64,000 nucleotides of DNA. Origin: Chitinophaga rhizosphaerae. Its GTDB lineage: Bacteria; Bacteroidota; Bacteroidia; Chitinophagales; Chitinophagaceae. This document shows positions 24,064-33,072 of this stretch, one piece after another. Position 1 is the first letter of the stretch; each line of letters begins with the position of its first letter. The stretch is from positions 32,933 to 96,932 of the forward strand of contig NZ_RXLO01000014.1 of assembly GCF_003958645.1 (NCBI RefSeq). Direction: 5' to 3'. The position numbers and the translations under genes were made by a program. The notes below the pieces were generated by a model. The model worked only from the letters and a program-made list of their open reading frames with translations. It was not told the origin of the DNA and did no database searches.

Positions 24064-25011
24064 TTAGTGTCCTTTTGCGGAAAGGTAACGCTCGGCGTCG
24101 AGCGCTGCCATGCAACCGCTGCCGGCGGCCGTTACGGCCTGGCGGTAGTTTTTGTCCTGCACGTCTCCGCAAGCGAAAACGCCTTCCACGCTGGTTTTGG
24201 TAGTACCGGGGATGGTTTTGATGTATCCCTGCTCGTCCATCTCCAGCTGGCCGTTGAAGATACCGGAGTTAGGCTGGTGGCCGATCGCTACGAAGAACGC
24301 GCTCACGGGGATCGTTTTTTCTTCTTTGGTCTGGGTATTGAGGATGCGAACGCCTTCCACTTTATTTTCCCCTACTACTTCCAGGGTTTCGGAGTTCCAG
24401 TAAACCATGATATTGGAGGTTTTGAGGACGCGGTCCTGCATTACCTTCGACGCTCTCATTTCGTGACGGCGCACGAGCATGTGTACGTTGGAGCAGATTT
24501 TGGAAAGATAGAGGGCTTCTTCGGCGGCGGTGTCTCCCGCGCCAACGATAGCTGCTTCCTTACCCCGGAAGAAGAAGCCGTCGCACACGGCGCACGCCGA
24601 AACGCCGCTGCCGTTGAGGCGCTGTTCAGACGGCAGGCCCAGCCATTTGGCGGAGGCGCCGGTGGCTATGATGATCGCATCGGCGGTGATGGTTTTTTCC
24701 TCGTCGATCACAACCTTGTACGGCTGCGACGAAAAATCTACGGAAGTAGCCATGCCATAGCGGATATCGGCTCCCATGCGGGCGGCCTGTTTTTCGAAGT
24801 CCACCATCATTTCCGGGCCCTGGATGCCTTCGGGGTATCCGGGATAGTTTTCCACTTCCGTGGTGATGGTGAGCTGGCCTCCGGGCTGGATGCCCTGGTA
24901 GAGGACGGGCTTCAGGTTTGCTCTGGCGGCATAGATGGCTGCGGTGTACCCTGCGGGGCCGGAGCCGATGATCAGGACATGTGCATGTTCCTGGTTAGTG
25001 TTTTTTTCCAT
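24064..25011 (-). CDS. trxB: Thioredoxin-disulfide reductase
   Basis: 315 residues. FAD motif GSGPAGYTAA (16-25), redox-active Cys141-Ala-Val-Cys144 in SACAVCDGFF, NADPH motif GAGDTAAEEA, and the C-terminal FACGDVQDKNYRQAVTAAG-type FAD contact are all present. It recycles thioredoxin with NADPH in the cytoplasm. The protein is complete and ends SAKGH. Confidence 0.97.
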   Translation of the reverse strand: MEKNTNQEHAHVLIIGSGPAGYTAAIYAARANLKPVLYQGIQPGGQLTITTEVENYPGYPEGIQGPEMMVDFEKQAARMGADIRYGMATSVDFSSQPYKVVIDEEKTITADAIIIATGASAKWLGLPSEQRLNGSGVSACAVCDGFFFRGKEAAIVGAGDTAAEEALYLSKICSNVHMLVRRHEMRASKVMQDRVLKTSNIMVYWNSETLEVVGENKVEGVRILNTQTKEEKTIPVSAFFVAIGHQPNSGIFNGQLEMDEQGYIKTIPGTTKTSVEGVFACGDVQDKNYRQAVTAAGSGCMAALDAERYLSAKGH

Positions 25012-25055
25012 GCTGTTGTTTTCTGCTTGTTGGTTTGGTTTGGTTTTGATTTCGA

Positions 25056-25889
25056 TTATTTAGGGATAATGATCCTTTCATATGTTACGCTGTTGCCACC
25101 CCAGTACCCTTTGGCGTTGGAGACGTTCCCCTTTGCGCGGGTTCCCGGCCCGAGGGGGTCTGCCCCTTTCGCCCAGGCTGCGCCTGCGCTGCGCCAGAAG
25201 TCGTACGTATTGTGGTCTACGTTACAGAATTTCAGCCACAAGGTGTCCCCTTTCGCCAGGGCGACCTGCGGAGCGCCGCTTCGGTCCACTCCTTCTCCCA
25301 GTTGCACTTCGATGGTGCCTTTGCCGTGGGTTTCGGAAGACAGCGGGTGCATGCCGGGCAGATAGTCGCCGCCGTTGCGGGCGGTGAAGTACCGGGCGTA
25401 GCCGGTGTTGCTGCCGGTGAGGCGTGCTTTCAGTCCTGTTGGCCCCCACCATGCCGAATCGAGCCGGAGCCCGTTGGCGGGGATGGTGGTCACGGCGCTG
25501 AGGGTTTTCCCTTCCGAAAGGATCGTCAAGGTATAACTTTTACCGTTTTCCCCGCGAAAAGCGTGTTGCCATTGCGCAGTGTCTGCGGTATACACCCAGA
25601 ACGGCCGGCCGGCGGCGTCCTTCAACCGGTATTCCCGCAGTGTTTGCGACTGCGGGCCGTTGGAAACGGTGATAACGGCGCCGTGCACCCATTCCCCGGC
25701 ATTGCCGGCGGCCGGCGTTCCCGCGAAATAGGCCTGGTCGGCGCTGAGCATGACCATGGGGTAGCCGTTTTCTTCGATAATGCCTTCCACGACGGGGAGG
25801 TTTTCTTCGGTTGACTGTCCTGTCTGTTCCTTTTCACAAGCCGATCCCATCAGATAGAGGAGGATCAGTGTAACAGATGCCTTTCGCAT
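25056..25889 (-). CDS. DUF4249 lipoprotein
   Basis: 277 residues with a lipoprotein signal (lipobox MGSAC, Cys18). The family pattern is clear: LPVVEGIIEENGYPMVMLS, AVITVSNG, GKSYTLTILSEGKTLSAVTTIPA, and the C-terminal WLKFCNVDHNTYDFWRS ending with NVSNAKGYWGG. DUF4249 proteins are usually found beside TonB receptors in Bacteroidota; here none is adjacent. An outer-membrane-attached beta-sandwich of unknown function is expected. Confidence 0.87.
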   Translation of the reverse strand: MRKASVTLILLYLMGSACEKEQTGQSTEENLPVVEGIIEENGYPMVMLSADQAYFAGTPAAGNAGEWVHGAVITVSNGPQSQTLREYRLKDAAGRPFWVYTADTAQWQHAFRGENGKSYTLTILSEGKTLSAVTTIPANGLRLDSAWWGPTGLKARLTGSNTGYARYFTARNGGDYLPGMHPLSSETHGKGTIEVQLGEGVDRSGAPQVALAKGDTLWLKFCNVDHNTYDFWRSAGAAWAKGADPLGPGTRAKGNVSNAKGYWGGNSVTYERIIIPK

Positions 25890-25984
25890 AAGATTGCAAA
25901 AATAAAGGGTTGGGAGGAGAATTACGAATAGGGAAGGTATGAAAGGCGTCTATGGGCCTATAACCGTTCTCTATGGGGTATAAA

Positions 25985-26020
25985 AAAAGCATCCCGCCGA
26001 TACATAGGCGGGATGCTTTT
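25985..26020 (-). terminator. Terminator of rpoD
   Basis: A perfect 14-bp stem (AAAAGCATCCCGCC / GGCGGGATGCTTTT) with loop GATACATA. T-runs on both strands make it bidirectional in form. It is 31 bases after the rpoD stop. Confidence 0.9.
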
Positions 26021-26051
26021 ATCCCAGAATCAATTCATTAACAGGTGTCGA

Positions 26052-26909
26052 TTATCCCAAGTAGGATTTCAGTGCGCCGCTGTAGCGGGCTTTCTGCAGG
26101 CGTTTGATAGCCCTTTCCTTGATTTGGCGGATACGTTCCTTCGTCAAATCATACTTCTGTCCTATTTGTTCGATCGTTGCGCCGTTTTCGCCATCCAGAC
26201 CAAAGTACGCGTTCACGATTTCCGCTTCGCGGGGGCTCAGGGATTTGAGCACGCGGCGGATTTCTTCCCGGAGCGAATCCTGCATCACATCATCATCCGT
26301 CACATCGCCACCTTCCAGGAGGTCGCCCATGGCTACGTCTTCCGCTTCGTGGACCGGAGCGTCGAGAGACATGTGGCGGGTATTGCTCTGGAAGATATTG
26401 TTGATCTCCGACTCGGACATTTCCAGGATTTCGGCGAGCTCTTCGGTAGAAGGTTCGCGTTCGTTTTCCTGTTCGAATGCCATGTAAGCTTTATTCGCTT
26501 TGTTGTAAGTGCCTATTTTATTCTGCGGCAGGCGGACCAGGCGGCCTTGCTCTGCCAAAGCCTGCAGGATGGACTGGCGGATCCACCATACGGCGTAAGA
26601 GATGAATTTGAAACCCTTGGTTTCGTCGAACCGCTGTGCCGCTTTGATCAACCCTAAATTGCCTTCATTAATGAGGTCGCTAAGGCTCAAGCCCTGGTGC
26701 TGATATTGTTTGGCGACGGATACAACGAACCGGAGGTTCCCGGTCGTCAATCTTTCGAGAGCGCGCTGGTCCCCCATTTTAATACGTTGGGCCAGTATCG
26801 TCTCTTCCTCTGGAGTTAACAAAGGGATCTTCGAGATTTCCTGGAGGTATTTTTCTACCGCCTGCGAATCACGATTGGTGATCTGGGTGGCAATTTTAAG
26901 TTGCCTCAT
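26052..26909 (-). CDS. rpoD: Primary RNA polymerase sigma factor
   Basis: 285 residues. It begins directly at region 1.2 (VEKYLQEISKIPLLTPEEE), with no region 1.1. Region 2 has LRFVVSVAKQYQHQGLSLSDLINEGNLGLIKAAQRFD and FISYAVWWIRQSI; region 3 follows with IGTYNKANKAYMAF; region 4 ends with TKERIRQIKERAIKRLQ. This short form is the usual housekeeping sigma of Bacteroidota and recognises TTTG/TAnnTTTG promoters, the boxes seen repeatedly in this window. It is transcribed alone. Confidence 0.96.
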   Translation of the reverse strand: MRQLKIATQITNRDSQAVEKYLQEISKIPLLTPEEETILAQRIKMGDQRALERLTTGNLRFVVSVAKQYQHQGLSLSDLINEGNLGLIKAAQRFDETKGFKFISYAVWWIRQSILQALAEQGRLVRLPQNKIGTYNKANKAYMAFEQENEREPSTEELAEILEMSESEINNIFQSNTRHMSLDAPVHEAEDVAMGDLLEGGDVTDDDVMQDSLREEIRRVLKSLSPREAEIVNAYFGLDGENGATIEQIGQKYDLTKERIRQIKERAIKRLQKARYSGALKSYLG

Positions 26910-27089
26910 ATGACTAAAAGTATTGGTTTACGAATATTATACTAACAAGCCGAAAGATAATTTTGTTGTAACATTTAAATGGTATATCTTACACGGTTGC
27001 GAAATTAGCCTGCAAAGATCGTGCTAATCCCCCACTCTTCCAAATATCACTGATATGGTTTTGATCTTGGGTTACGGACCGGGGTAAGA

Positions 27090-27165
27090 TGCCTGTTACG
27101 CATTCATTGTCAATGATCAGGCACTTTGTCATAACGGCATTTCTGCTTGTTCACTATAACAAAGT
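27090..27165. promoter_or_regulatory. Two dyad elements in the rpoD-ltaE intergenic region
   Basis: The first runs 27090-27123 with outer arms TGCCTG/CAGGCA and an inner ATTCATTG/CAATGAT. The second is an inverted repeat, ACTTTGTCATA (27123-27133) and TATAACAAAGT (27155-27165), matching at 10 of 11 positions. They may be operators or a structured leader. The rest of 26910-27301 is AT-rich and holds no gene. Confidence 0.4.
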
Positions 27166-27301
27166 ACATTGTATAAACGGATTTTAATAGCTTTTTAGTC
27201 GCTATTTTCAGGGCTTTATGCAAATTTTAACAATTGGAAAATATCTCAATTCAAATTAACATTCTCTCTAATTTATTCATCTTCTCATTGCAATTTTTTC
27301 A

Positions 27302-28318
27302 ATGGATTTCAGAAGCGACACATTCACACAACCCACCCCTCCCATGCTGGAGGCCATGCTAAAAGCCCAAACGGGCGACGATGTATTCGGAGAAGACCCT
27401 TCCGTCCGCGAACTGGAAGCCAGGATGTCAGCCCTTTTTGACATGGAGGCAGCCCTTTACTGCCCTTCCGGCACCATGAGCAACCAGATCGCCATCAAAG
27501 TACACACCCGCCCCGGCGATGAAGTCATCTGCTCTTCCCTCGCCCACGTCTATATTTACGAAGGCGGCGGCATCGCTTTCAACTCCGGCGCCCAGGCCCG
27601 CCCCATCGAAGGCGACCGCGGCATGATCTCCGCCGCCGATGTGGCAGCGGCCGTCAACCCGACAGACGATGACCACAAAGCCACCACTTCCCTCGTTTGC
27701 CTCGAAAACACCTCCAACCGCGGCGGCGGATGCTGCTATGATTGGGACGAGATCCTCCGCATCCGCGAAACCTGCAACGAACACAACCTCCGCCTTCACC
27801 TCGACGGCGCCCGCCTGTTCAATGCCCTCCTCGCCACCGGCCAACCGGCGGCGGATTACGGACGTACGTTCGACAGCATCTCCGTTTGCCTTAACAAAGG
27901 CCTCGGCTGCCCCATCGGGTCCGTACTGCTCGGCTCCGCCGATTTCATCCGCGAAGCCAAACGCATCCGCAAAAAACTCGGCGACGGCATGCGGCAGGCC
28001 GGGTACATGGCCGCAACCGGCATCTATGCCCTCGATCATCATATCGACCGCCTCGCCGAAGACCACGCCCATGCCAAAACCATCGCGGCTGCGTTGCTGG
28101 AACAGTCGTTCGTCGGGCATATGCTCCCCGTGGAAACGAACATCCTCATTTTTGCCGTGCATGGCGACTGGACGCCCGTCAAATTCCGCGATTACCTCGC
28201 CAAACACGGCATCCGCGTCATGGCCATCTCCCCCACCCAGGTACGCATCGTCACCCACCTCGGCATCACCGCCGACATGGTAAAGCATACCGTGGAAGTG
28301 ATCCGGTCCATGTCGTGA
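27302..28318 (+). CDS. ltaE: Low-specificity L-threonine aldolase
   Basis: 338 residues of the fold-I PLP family. MDFRSDTFTQPTPPMLEAM and GDDVFGEDPSV are the classic start; HLDGARLFNA (Asp168) binds the pyridine nitrogen and Lys199 in VCLNKGLGCPIGS forms the Schiff base. It cleaves L-threonine and allo-threonine to glycine and acetaldehyde. It is a single gene, divergent from rpoD. Confidence 0.92.
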   Translation: MDFRSDTFTQPTPPMLEAMLKAQTGDDVFGEDPSVRELEARMSALFDMEAALYCPSGTMSNQIAIKVHTRPGDEVICSSLAHVYIYEGGGIAFNSGAQARPIEGDRGMISAADVAAAVNPTDDDHKATTSLVCLENTSNRGGGCCYDWDEILRIRETCNEHNLRLHLDGARLFNALLATGQPAADYGRTFDSISVCLNKGLGCPIGSVLLGSADFIREAKRIRKKLGDGMRQAGYMAATGIYALDHHIDRLAEDHAHAKTIAAALLEQSFVGHMLPVETNILIFAVHGDWTPVKFRDYLAKHGIRVMAISPTQVRIVTHLGITADMVKHTVEVIRSMS

Positions 28319-28424
28319 CGCACGAATAATAAGACCATCGGAACGGCCGGCCGGGTGAACCCTGGCCGGCCGTTCGCGTGTTAATATTTTTACAACGTAA
28401 AAGCGGCGCCCAAACTGGCACCAC

Positions 28425-28630
28425 CGGGGCATCAACCGTTACGATGGCGCCCGGTTTATCGAACACGAAGGACCGCGGGATGCCGGTGATCCTGTAATCA
28501 TCGGTGAATCTTTCCAGCCGCCGGCAAACTGTTGCATACTGCCGAGGATGCTGCCGCATCCTTGGCTTTGATGCCCAGCCGCAAATCCTGCTCGGTATTT
28601 TGCGCATAACCCGTCATTTCCAACAAAAAC
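28425..28630 (-). pseudogene. Decayed thioredoxin/TlpA-like fragment
   Basis: The minus strand holds two pieces in different frames, SMQQFAGGWKDS and TDDYRITGIPRSFVFDKPG followed by AIVTVDAP. Joined by a one-base correction near 28505 they read like the C-terminal half of a TlpA/thioredoxin-fold protein, whose cis-Pro loop is typically YxxxGIPRxxxxDxxGxI. No start codon or CxxC is left. About 500 bases (28319-28826) contain no intact gene, except for the valS promoter at the right end. Confidence 0.45.
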
Positions 28631-28764
28631 ACCAAAAGCTATCTTGTATTGGGCGCTAACTGCGTATTATTTTGCGGATTCCCGGCATTTTTTTCACATA
28701 GAACGCGTTTCAACACCTATCTTGAAAAGAAAATCGGCCGATCGGGGCAAATATGCCCCTGAAA

Positions 28765-28795
28765 TTCGGAATACATCCGATATTCAATATTTTTG
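28765..28795 (+). promoter_or_regulatory. valS promoter
   Basis: TTCG at 28765-28768 (one mismatch to TTTG), a 19-base spacer and TATTTTTG at 28788-28795, 31 bases before the ATG. Confidence 0.6.
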
Positions 28796-28826
28796 CATGC
28801 CTAAAACGACATAGCCTGATAATCTG

Positions 28827-31463
28827 ATGGAACTTTCGAAGAACTATATGCCTGCTTCGGCAGAAGACAAATGGTACCAATACTGGATGGACAAACAGTA
28901 TTTCCGTTCCGTACCGGACGGCCGTCCTCCCTTTACGATCGTGATCCCCCCGCCGAACGTAACCGGGGTGTTGCACATGGGCCATACCCTGAACGAAACC
29001 GTGCAGGACATTCTTACCCGCCACGCCCGTATGAGCGGCTATAACGCTTGCTGGGTGCCGGGTTCCGACCACGCGTCCATCGCCACGGAAACCAAGGTGG
29101 TGAACATGCTGAAAGAAGAGAAAGGTATAGAGAAGAGCCAGCTCACCCGCCAGGAATTCCTCAAACACGCTTACGAGTGGAAGGAAAAATATGGCGGCAT
29201 CATTTACCACCAGATCCGCAAACTGGGCTGTTCGGTAGACTGGGACCGGGTGACTTTCACCATGGACCAGCACTATTACGACGCGGTGATCAGGGTGTTC
29301 GTGGACCTTTACGGCAAAGGCCTCATCTACCGCGGCGCCCGCATGATCAACTGGGACCCCAAGGCTAAAACCGCCCTTTCCGACGAGGAAGTGGAATATA
29401 AAGAGATCAACGGCAAGCTCTACCACGTGAAATACGCCGTGGTGAACGCCGCCGGCGAAGCTACCGGAGAATTCATCACCATCGCCACCCAGCGCCCGGA
29501 AACCATCATGGGCGATACCGCGATCTGCGTAAACCCGGACGATGCGCGCTATGCCCATCTGAAAGGCCACTTCGCCGTGGTGCCCCTGGTCAACCGGAAA
29601 GTGCCCGTGATCTTCGACGAATACGTAGACAAGGAATTCGGTACCGGCGCCCTCAAAGTGACGCCCGCACACGATATCAACGACTATAACCTCGGCCTGA
29701 AACATAACCTCGAAGTGGTGGACACCCTCAACGACGATGGTACCCTTTCCGCCGCGGCACAGGTGTTCGTTGGCGAAGACCGCTTCCGCGCCCGCAAGAA
29801 AGTGGTGGCCGCCCTCCACGAACAAGGCCTCCTTGTAAAAGAGCAGGAATACACCACCCGCCTGGGCTACAGCCAGCGCAACCCGGACACCGTCGTGGAA
29901 CCGAAAATCTCCACGCAGTGGTTCGTGAAAATGTCCGAACTCGCCAAACCCGCACTGGATGCGGTTGTTAGCGGAGAAGTGCGCATCCACCCCGGAGACC
30001 GCTTCCTCGCAACCTACAAATACTGGATGGAGAACGTGAAGGACTGGTGTATTTCCCGCCAGCTCTGGTGGGGCCAGCAAATCCCCGCCTGGTACGACGA
30101 GCAGGGCCAGTTCGTAGTGGCCGAAACGCTCGAAGCGGCGCTTGGAAAATACGAAGCCACCTATGGCAGCCGCCCGGCAACGCTGCGCCAGGACGAAGAT
30201 TGCCTCGATACCTGGTTCTCTTCCTGGCTCTGGCCCATGGAAGTGTTCAACGGCATCAGCGACCCCGGGAACGACGACATCAACTACTACTACCCCACTT
30301 CCGTACTGGTAACGGGTCAGGATATCATCTTCTTCTGGGTGGCGCGCATGATCATGGCCGGCCTGGAATACAAGCAGGAGAAGCCCTTCTCCGACGTGTA
30401 TTTCACGGGCATGGTGCGCGACAAGCTCGGCCGCAAAATGTCCAAATCACTGGGCAATTCTCCCGATCTGCTCGACCTTATCGAACGCTTCGGGGCGGAT
30501 GCCGTGCGTTTCGGCATCATGATCGCTTCGCCGGCGGGGAACGACCTGCTGTTCGACGATTCCAGCTGCGAGCAGGGCCGCTTCTTCAACAACAAGATGT
30601 GGAACGCGCTGAAGCTCGTGAAAATGTGGACGCCGTCGGAAAACACCGGCGCGCCCGTTCCCGAATTCGCCGTGGAATGGATGGAAAGCCGGCTCAACGA
30701 AGCACATGCCGAAGTAGAGAAACTCATCAAGGACTTCCGCCTGAGCGAAGCGTTGAAAGTATTGTACAGCCTCATCTGGGACGATTTCTGCTCCTGGTAC
30801 CTGGAGTGGATCAAGCCCGGGTTCGAACAGCCGATCGATAAAGGCGTGTATGACAAAACCATCGCGTACTTCGAGCAGCTCCTCCAGCTCCTCCACCCCT
30901 TCATGCCGTTCGTGACCGAAGAGATCTATCACCTGCTGCGCGACCGCTCCGCGGGCGACGATGTGGTGATCAAACAGTTCCAGGCTCCGGGCAGCGTGAA
31001 CGCCGAGCTGCTGAAAGAAGGCACCCTGGCGCAGGAGGTGATCACCACCATCCGCGACGCCCGCAACAAGCAACAGCTGAAGCCGAAAGATACCATTAAA
31101 CTGTTCGTGGAAACGCAGGACAGGAAAGCTTTCCAGCGGATCGAGGCCATCCTCGCCAAACAGCTTAACGCAGATGAATTCGGTTACACCGCCGAAGCCA
31201 TCACTGGCGCAGCGGCCATCGTGGTTGGGACCGACAAGTTCTACATGGTAACCGAAAAAGAAGTGGACCCTGTAGCGCAGAAGGCCCAACTGCTCAAGGA
31301 CCTTACCTACCAGCAAGGCTTCCTCGCGGGTGTGGAGAAGAAACTGCAGAACGAAAAATTCGTGAACAACGCCAAACCGGAAGCCGTGGAAGCCGAGCGC
31401 AAAAAGCTCGCCGATTGCCAGGCCCGCATCCAGGCCATCGAAGAAAGTCTTAAACTGTTATAA
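28827..31463 (+). CDS. valS: Valyl-tRNA synthetase
   Basis: 878 residues. The class-I signature HMGH (50-53, VLHMGHTLNE) and KMSKS near residue 537 (GRKMSKSLGN) are intact. The editing domain (about 190-330) has TQRPETIMGDTAI, and VEPKISTQWFVKM and DTWFSSWLWP are further ValS blocks. The C-terminal coiled coil (about 815-878) contacts tRNA. It charges tRNA-Val. It is monocistronic between its own promoter and terminator. Confidence 0.98.
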   Translation: MELSKNYMPASAEDKWYQYWMDKQYFRSVPDGRPPFTIVIPPPNVTGVLHMGHTLNETVQDILTRHARMSGYNACWVPGSDHASIATETKVVNMLKEEKGIEKSQLTRQEFLKHAYEWKEKYGGIIYHQIRKLGCSVDWDRVTFTMDQHYYDAVIRVFVDLYGKGLIYRGARMINWDPKAKTALSDEEVEYKEINGKLYHVKYAVVNAAGEATGEFITIATQRPETIMGDTAICVNPDDARYAHLKGHFAVVPLVNRKVPVIFDEYVDKEFGTGALKVTPAHDINDYNLGLKHNLEVVDTLNDDGTLSAAAQVFVGEDRFRARKKVVAALHEQGLLVKEQEYTTRLGYSQRNPDTVVEPKISTQWFVKMSELAKPALDAVVSGEVRIHPGDRFLATYKYWMENVKDWCISRQLWWGQQIPAWYDEQGQFVVAETLEAALGKYEATYGSRPATLRQDEDCLDTWFSSWLWPMEVFNGISDPGNDDINYYYPTSVLVTGQDIIFFWVARMIMAGLEYKQEKPFSDVYFTGMVRDKLGRKMSKSLGNSPDLLDLIERFGADAVRFGIMIASPAGNDLLFDDSSCEQGRFFNNKMWNALKLVKMWTPSENTGAPVPEFAVEWMESRLNEAHAEVEKLIKDFRLSEALKVLYSLIWDDFCSWYLEWIKPGFEQPIDKGVYDKTIAYFEQLLQLLHPFMPFVTEEIYHLLRDRSAGDDVVIKQFQAPGSVNAELLKEGTLAQEVITTIRDARNKQQLKPKDTIKLFVETQDRKAFQRIEAILAKQLNADEFGYTAEAITGAAAIVVGTDKFYMVTEKEVDPVAQKAQLLKDLTYQQGFLAGVEKKLQNEKFVNNAKPEAVEAERKKLADCQARIQAIEESLKLL

Positions 31464-31470
31464 TATTCCC

Positions 31471-31510
31471 GATCGTCCGGCGTTAACATAGCCGGACGAT
31501 CTTTTTTTTT
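31471..31510 (+). terminator. valS terminator
   Basis: A perfect 11-bp stem (GATCGTCCGGC / GCCGGACGATC), a 9-base loop, then nine T. It begins 8 bases after the stop. Confidence 0.92.
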
Positions 31511-31515
31511 GCCCT

Positions 31516-32013
31516 ATGAGGAAGCAATTGCTGATCACGCTTGCACTGTTCACCGGAATCTCGGCCACCACGGCTGCGCAATCCAAACCGAAGCCGCCGG
31601 TCAAACCGGCGAAGCCCGCTGCTGCAGCCACTTCTGCAGCCGATAAAAAATTGCGTTTCCGGACCACCTGGGGCATCTACCTCAGCGATTCCATCCCCCG
31701 CCCGGAAGTCCTGAAAATACTGGATTCCGCGCTCGTGGTGCGCGATCAGAAAAACAACAAATTCCCCGTCGTCTCTTTTGATTTTCTCTATGAAGCGAAA
31801 GAAGCGTACCTCAACGATACTACCAGCCAGGTCGCGTTTTACACGGAAACCACCGGCGATTCCTTTACGGGCGACCGCCTCTCCGGCCTCTGGAGCAAAC
31901 GCCTGAAGGAAACGGTCCAGAAAGGCGAATCCCTTATCTTCTCCAACATCGTTATCCAGTACTCGGAAGGTAAATTCTACCGCGTACCGGAGCTCCACAT
32001 CACCGTCCGCTAG
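31516..32013 (+). CDS. Exported protein of unknown function
   Basis: 165 residues. A signal peptide (MRKQLLITLALFTGISATTAAQ) is followed by a Pro/Ala/Lys-rich linker (KPKPPVKPAKPAAAATSAA) and a compact C-terminal domain of about 120 residues with KFPVVSFDFLYEAKEAYLND and ESLIFSNIVIQY. I do not recognise the family. It starts directly after the valS terminator and its last 4 bases overlap the convergent AI-2E gene, so it must have its own promoter, overlapping the terminator, or rely on read-through. Confidence 0.7.
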   Translation: MRKQLLITLALFTGISATTAAQSKPKPPVKPAKPAAAATSAADKKLRFRTTWGIYLSDSIPRPEVLKILDSALVVRDQKNNKFPVVSFDFLYEAKEAYLNDTTSQVAFYTETTGDSFTGDRLSGLWSKRLKETVQKGESLIFSNIVIQYSEGKFYRVPELHITVR

Positions 32014-33029
32014 TCTTCATTCCCCATGATCATGCCCCAGGGGCGCATGTTCGGGATTTTGTCGAACACCACTTTCAGCAATGCCATCGCCGGGATGGAA
32101 ATGAACATGCCCGCGATCCCCCAGATCATGCTGCCGATAAACACGCCCAGCAGCGTCACCATGGCGTTGATAGACACCTTCGACCCCACGATCCGCGGCA
32201 GCAGCACGTTCGCGTCCAGCAAATGAATGCCGAACATGATCGCCGCGGCCCAGAACGCCTGGCCTGCCGTGCCCGTCGTCAACGTCACCAACACCGTCAC
32301 CAGGATCGTCAGCACCATCCCGAGGTACGGAATGATGTTGAAAATAGCGCCCAGCGTACCCAGCAGCACGGCATACTTCACACCGAGGCACATCAGCGCC
32401 ACGATGTACAGCGTAGCTACCACGAGCATTTCGATGAACAAACCCACCACATAACTCTTCACTACCACACGGCTGTGCGCGATCACTTCCCGCACTTCGC
32501 CGGCGAATTCCGCGCGGAACAGGCGCAACAAAAACTGTACGAGCAACCGGCGGTAATACAGGAGGAAAAAGGTGTACAGGGGAATGAATACGAGGAAGAT
32601 AAGGACGGACGAAACCGACGTCACGGCGTTCACCACGAGTTGCGACAGCGAAGCGATGCTCTTGGCGGCGTTTTCGTTGATCCAGGCGATCTGCTGGTCT
32701 GAATCCACATTGAATTTATCGTCGACCCATATGGTCAGATCGTTGGCCAGCACCATGAGCCGCTTTTCGAGCATGGGCAGGTCGGACACGAATGTGGAAG
32801 TTTGCCATGAAATGAAGTACAACATCCCCGCCATGAAAATTACGAATATAAGGACGGCCAGTCCCGCAGCCGCGCCCCTGGGCAGTTTCAGCTTTTCCAA
32901 CCCTTGCGCCAGCGGCAGCAGCAGGATCGCGAAGAGGAAACCGAAAGCCACCGGCGCCAGGATGTCTTTCATCGTCCGCAGGATCACGACGATGAGGACG
33001 AGGCTGAGCAGGATGTGGCTCAGTTTCAT
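32010..33029 (-). CDS. AI-2E family transporter
   Basis: 339 residues with about 8 membrane helices arranged as in the YdiK/PerM/TqsA family: an N-terminal pair (ILLSLVLIVVILRTMKDILAPVAFGFLFAILLLPLA), a cytoplasmic domain, then IPLYTFFLLYYRRLL and the re-entrant FNIIPYLGMVLT and HLLDANVLLPRIVGSKVSINAMVTLLGVFIGSMIWGIAGM. Members export small molecules or act in Na+/H+ exchange; the substrate is unknown. A start 11 codons upstream (33062) is possible. Confidence 0.87.
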   Translation of the reverse strand: MKLSHILLSLVLIVVILRTMKDILAPVAFGFLFAILLLPLAQGLEKLKLPRGAAAGLAVLIFVIFMAGMLYFISWQTSTFVSDLPMLEKRLMVLANDLTIWVDDKFNVDSDQQIAWINENAAKSIASLSQLVVNAVTSVSSVLIFLVFIPLYTFFLLYYRRLLVQFLLRLFRAEFAGEVREVIAHSRVVVKSYVVGLFIEMLVVATLYIVALMCLGVKYAVLLGTLGAIFNIIPYLGMVLTILVTVLVTLTTGTAGQAFWAAAIMFGIHLLDANVLLPRIVGSKVSINAMVTLLGVFIGSMIWGIAGMFISIPAMALLKVVFDKIPNMRPWGMIMGNED

Positions 33030-33072
33030 ATAAAAAGGCGGCTTGAGGAGAGGTTGACGCATGTACGTTTTT

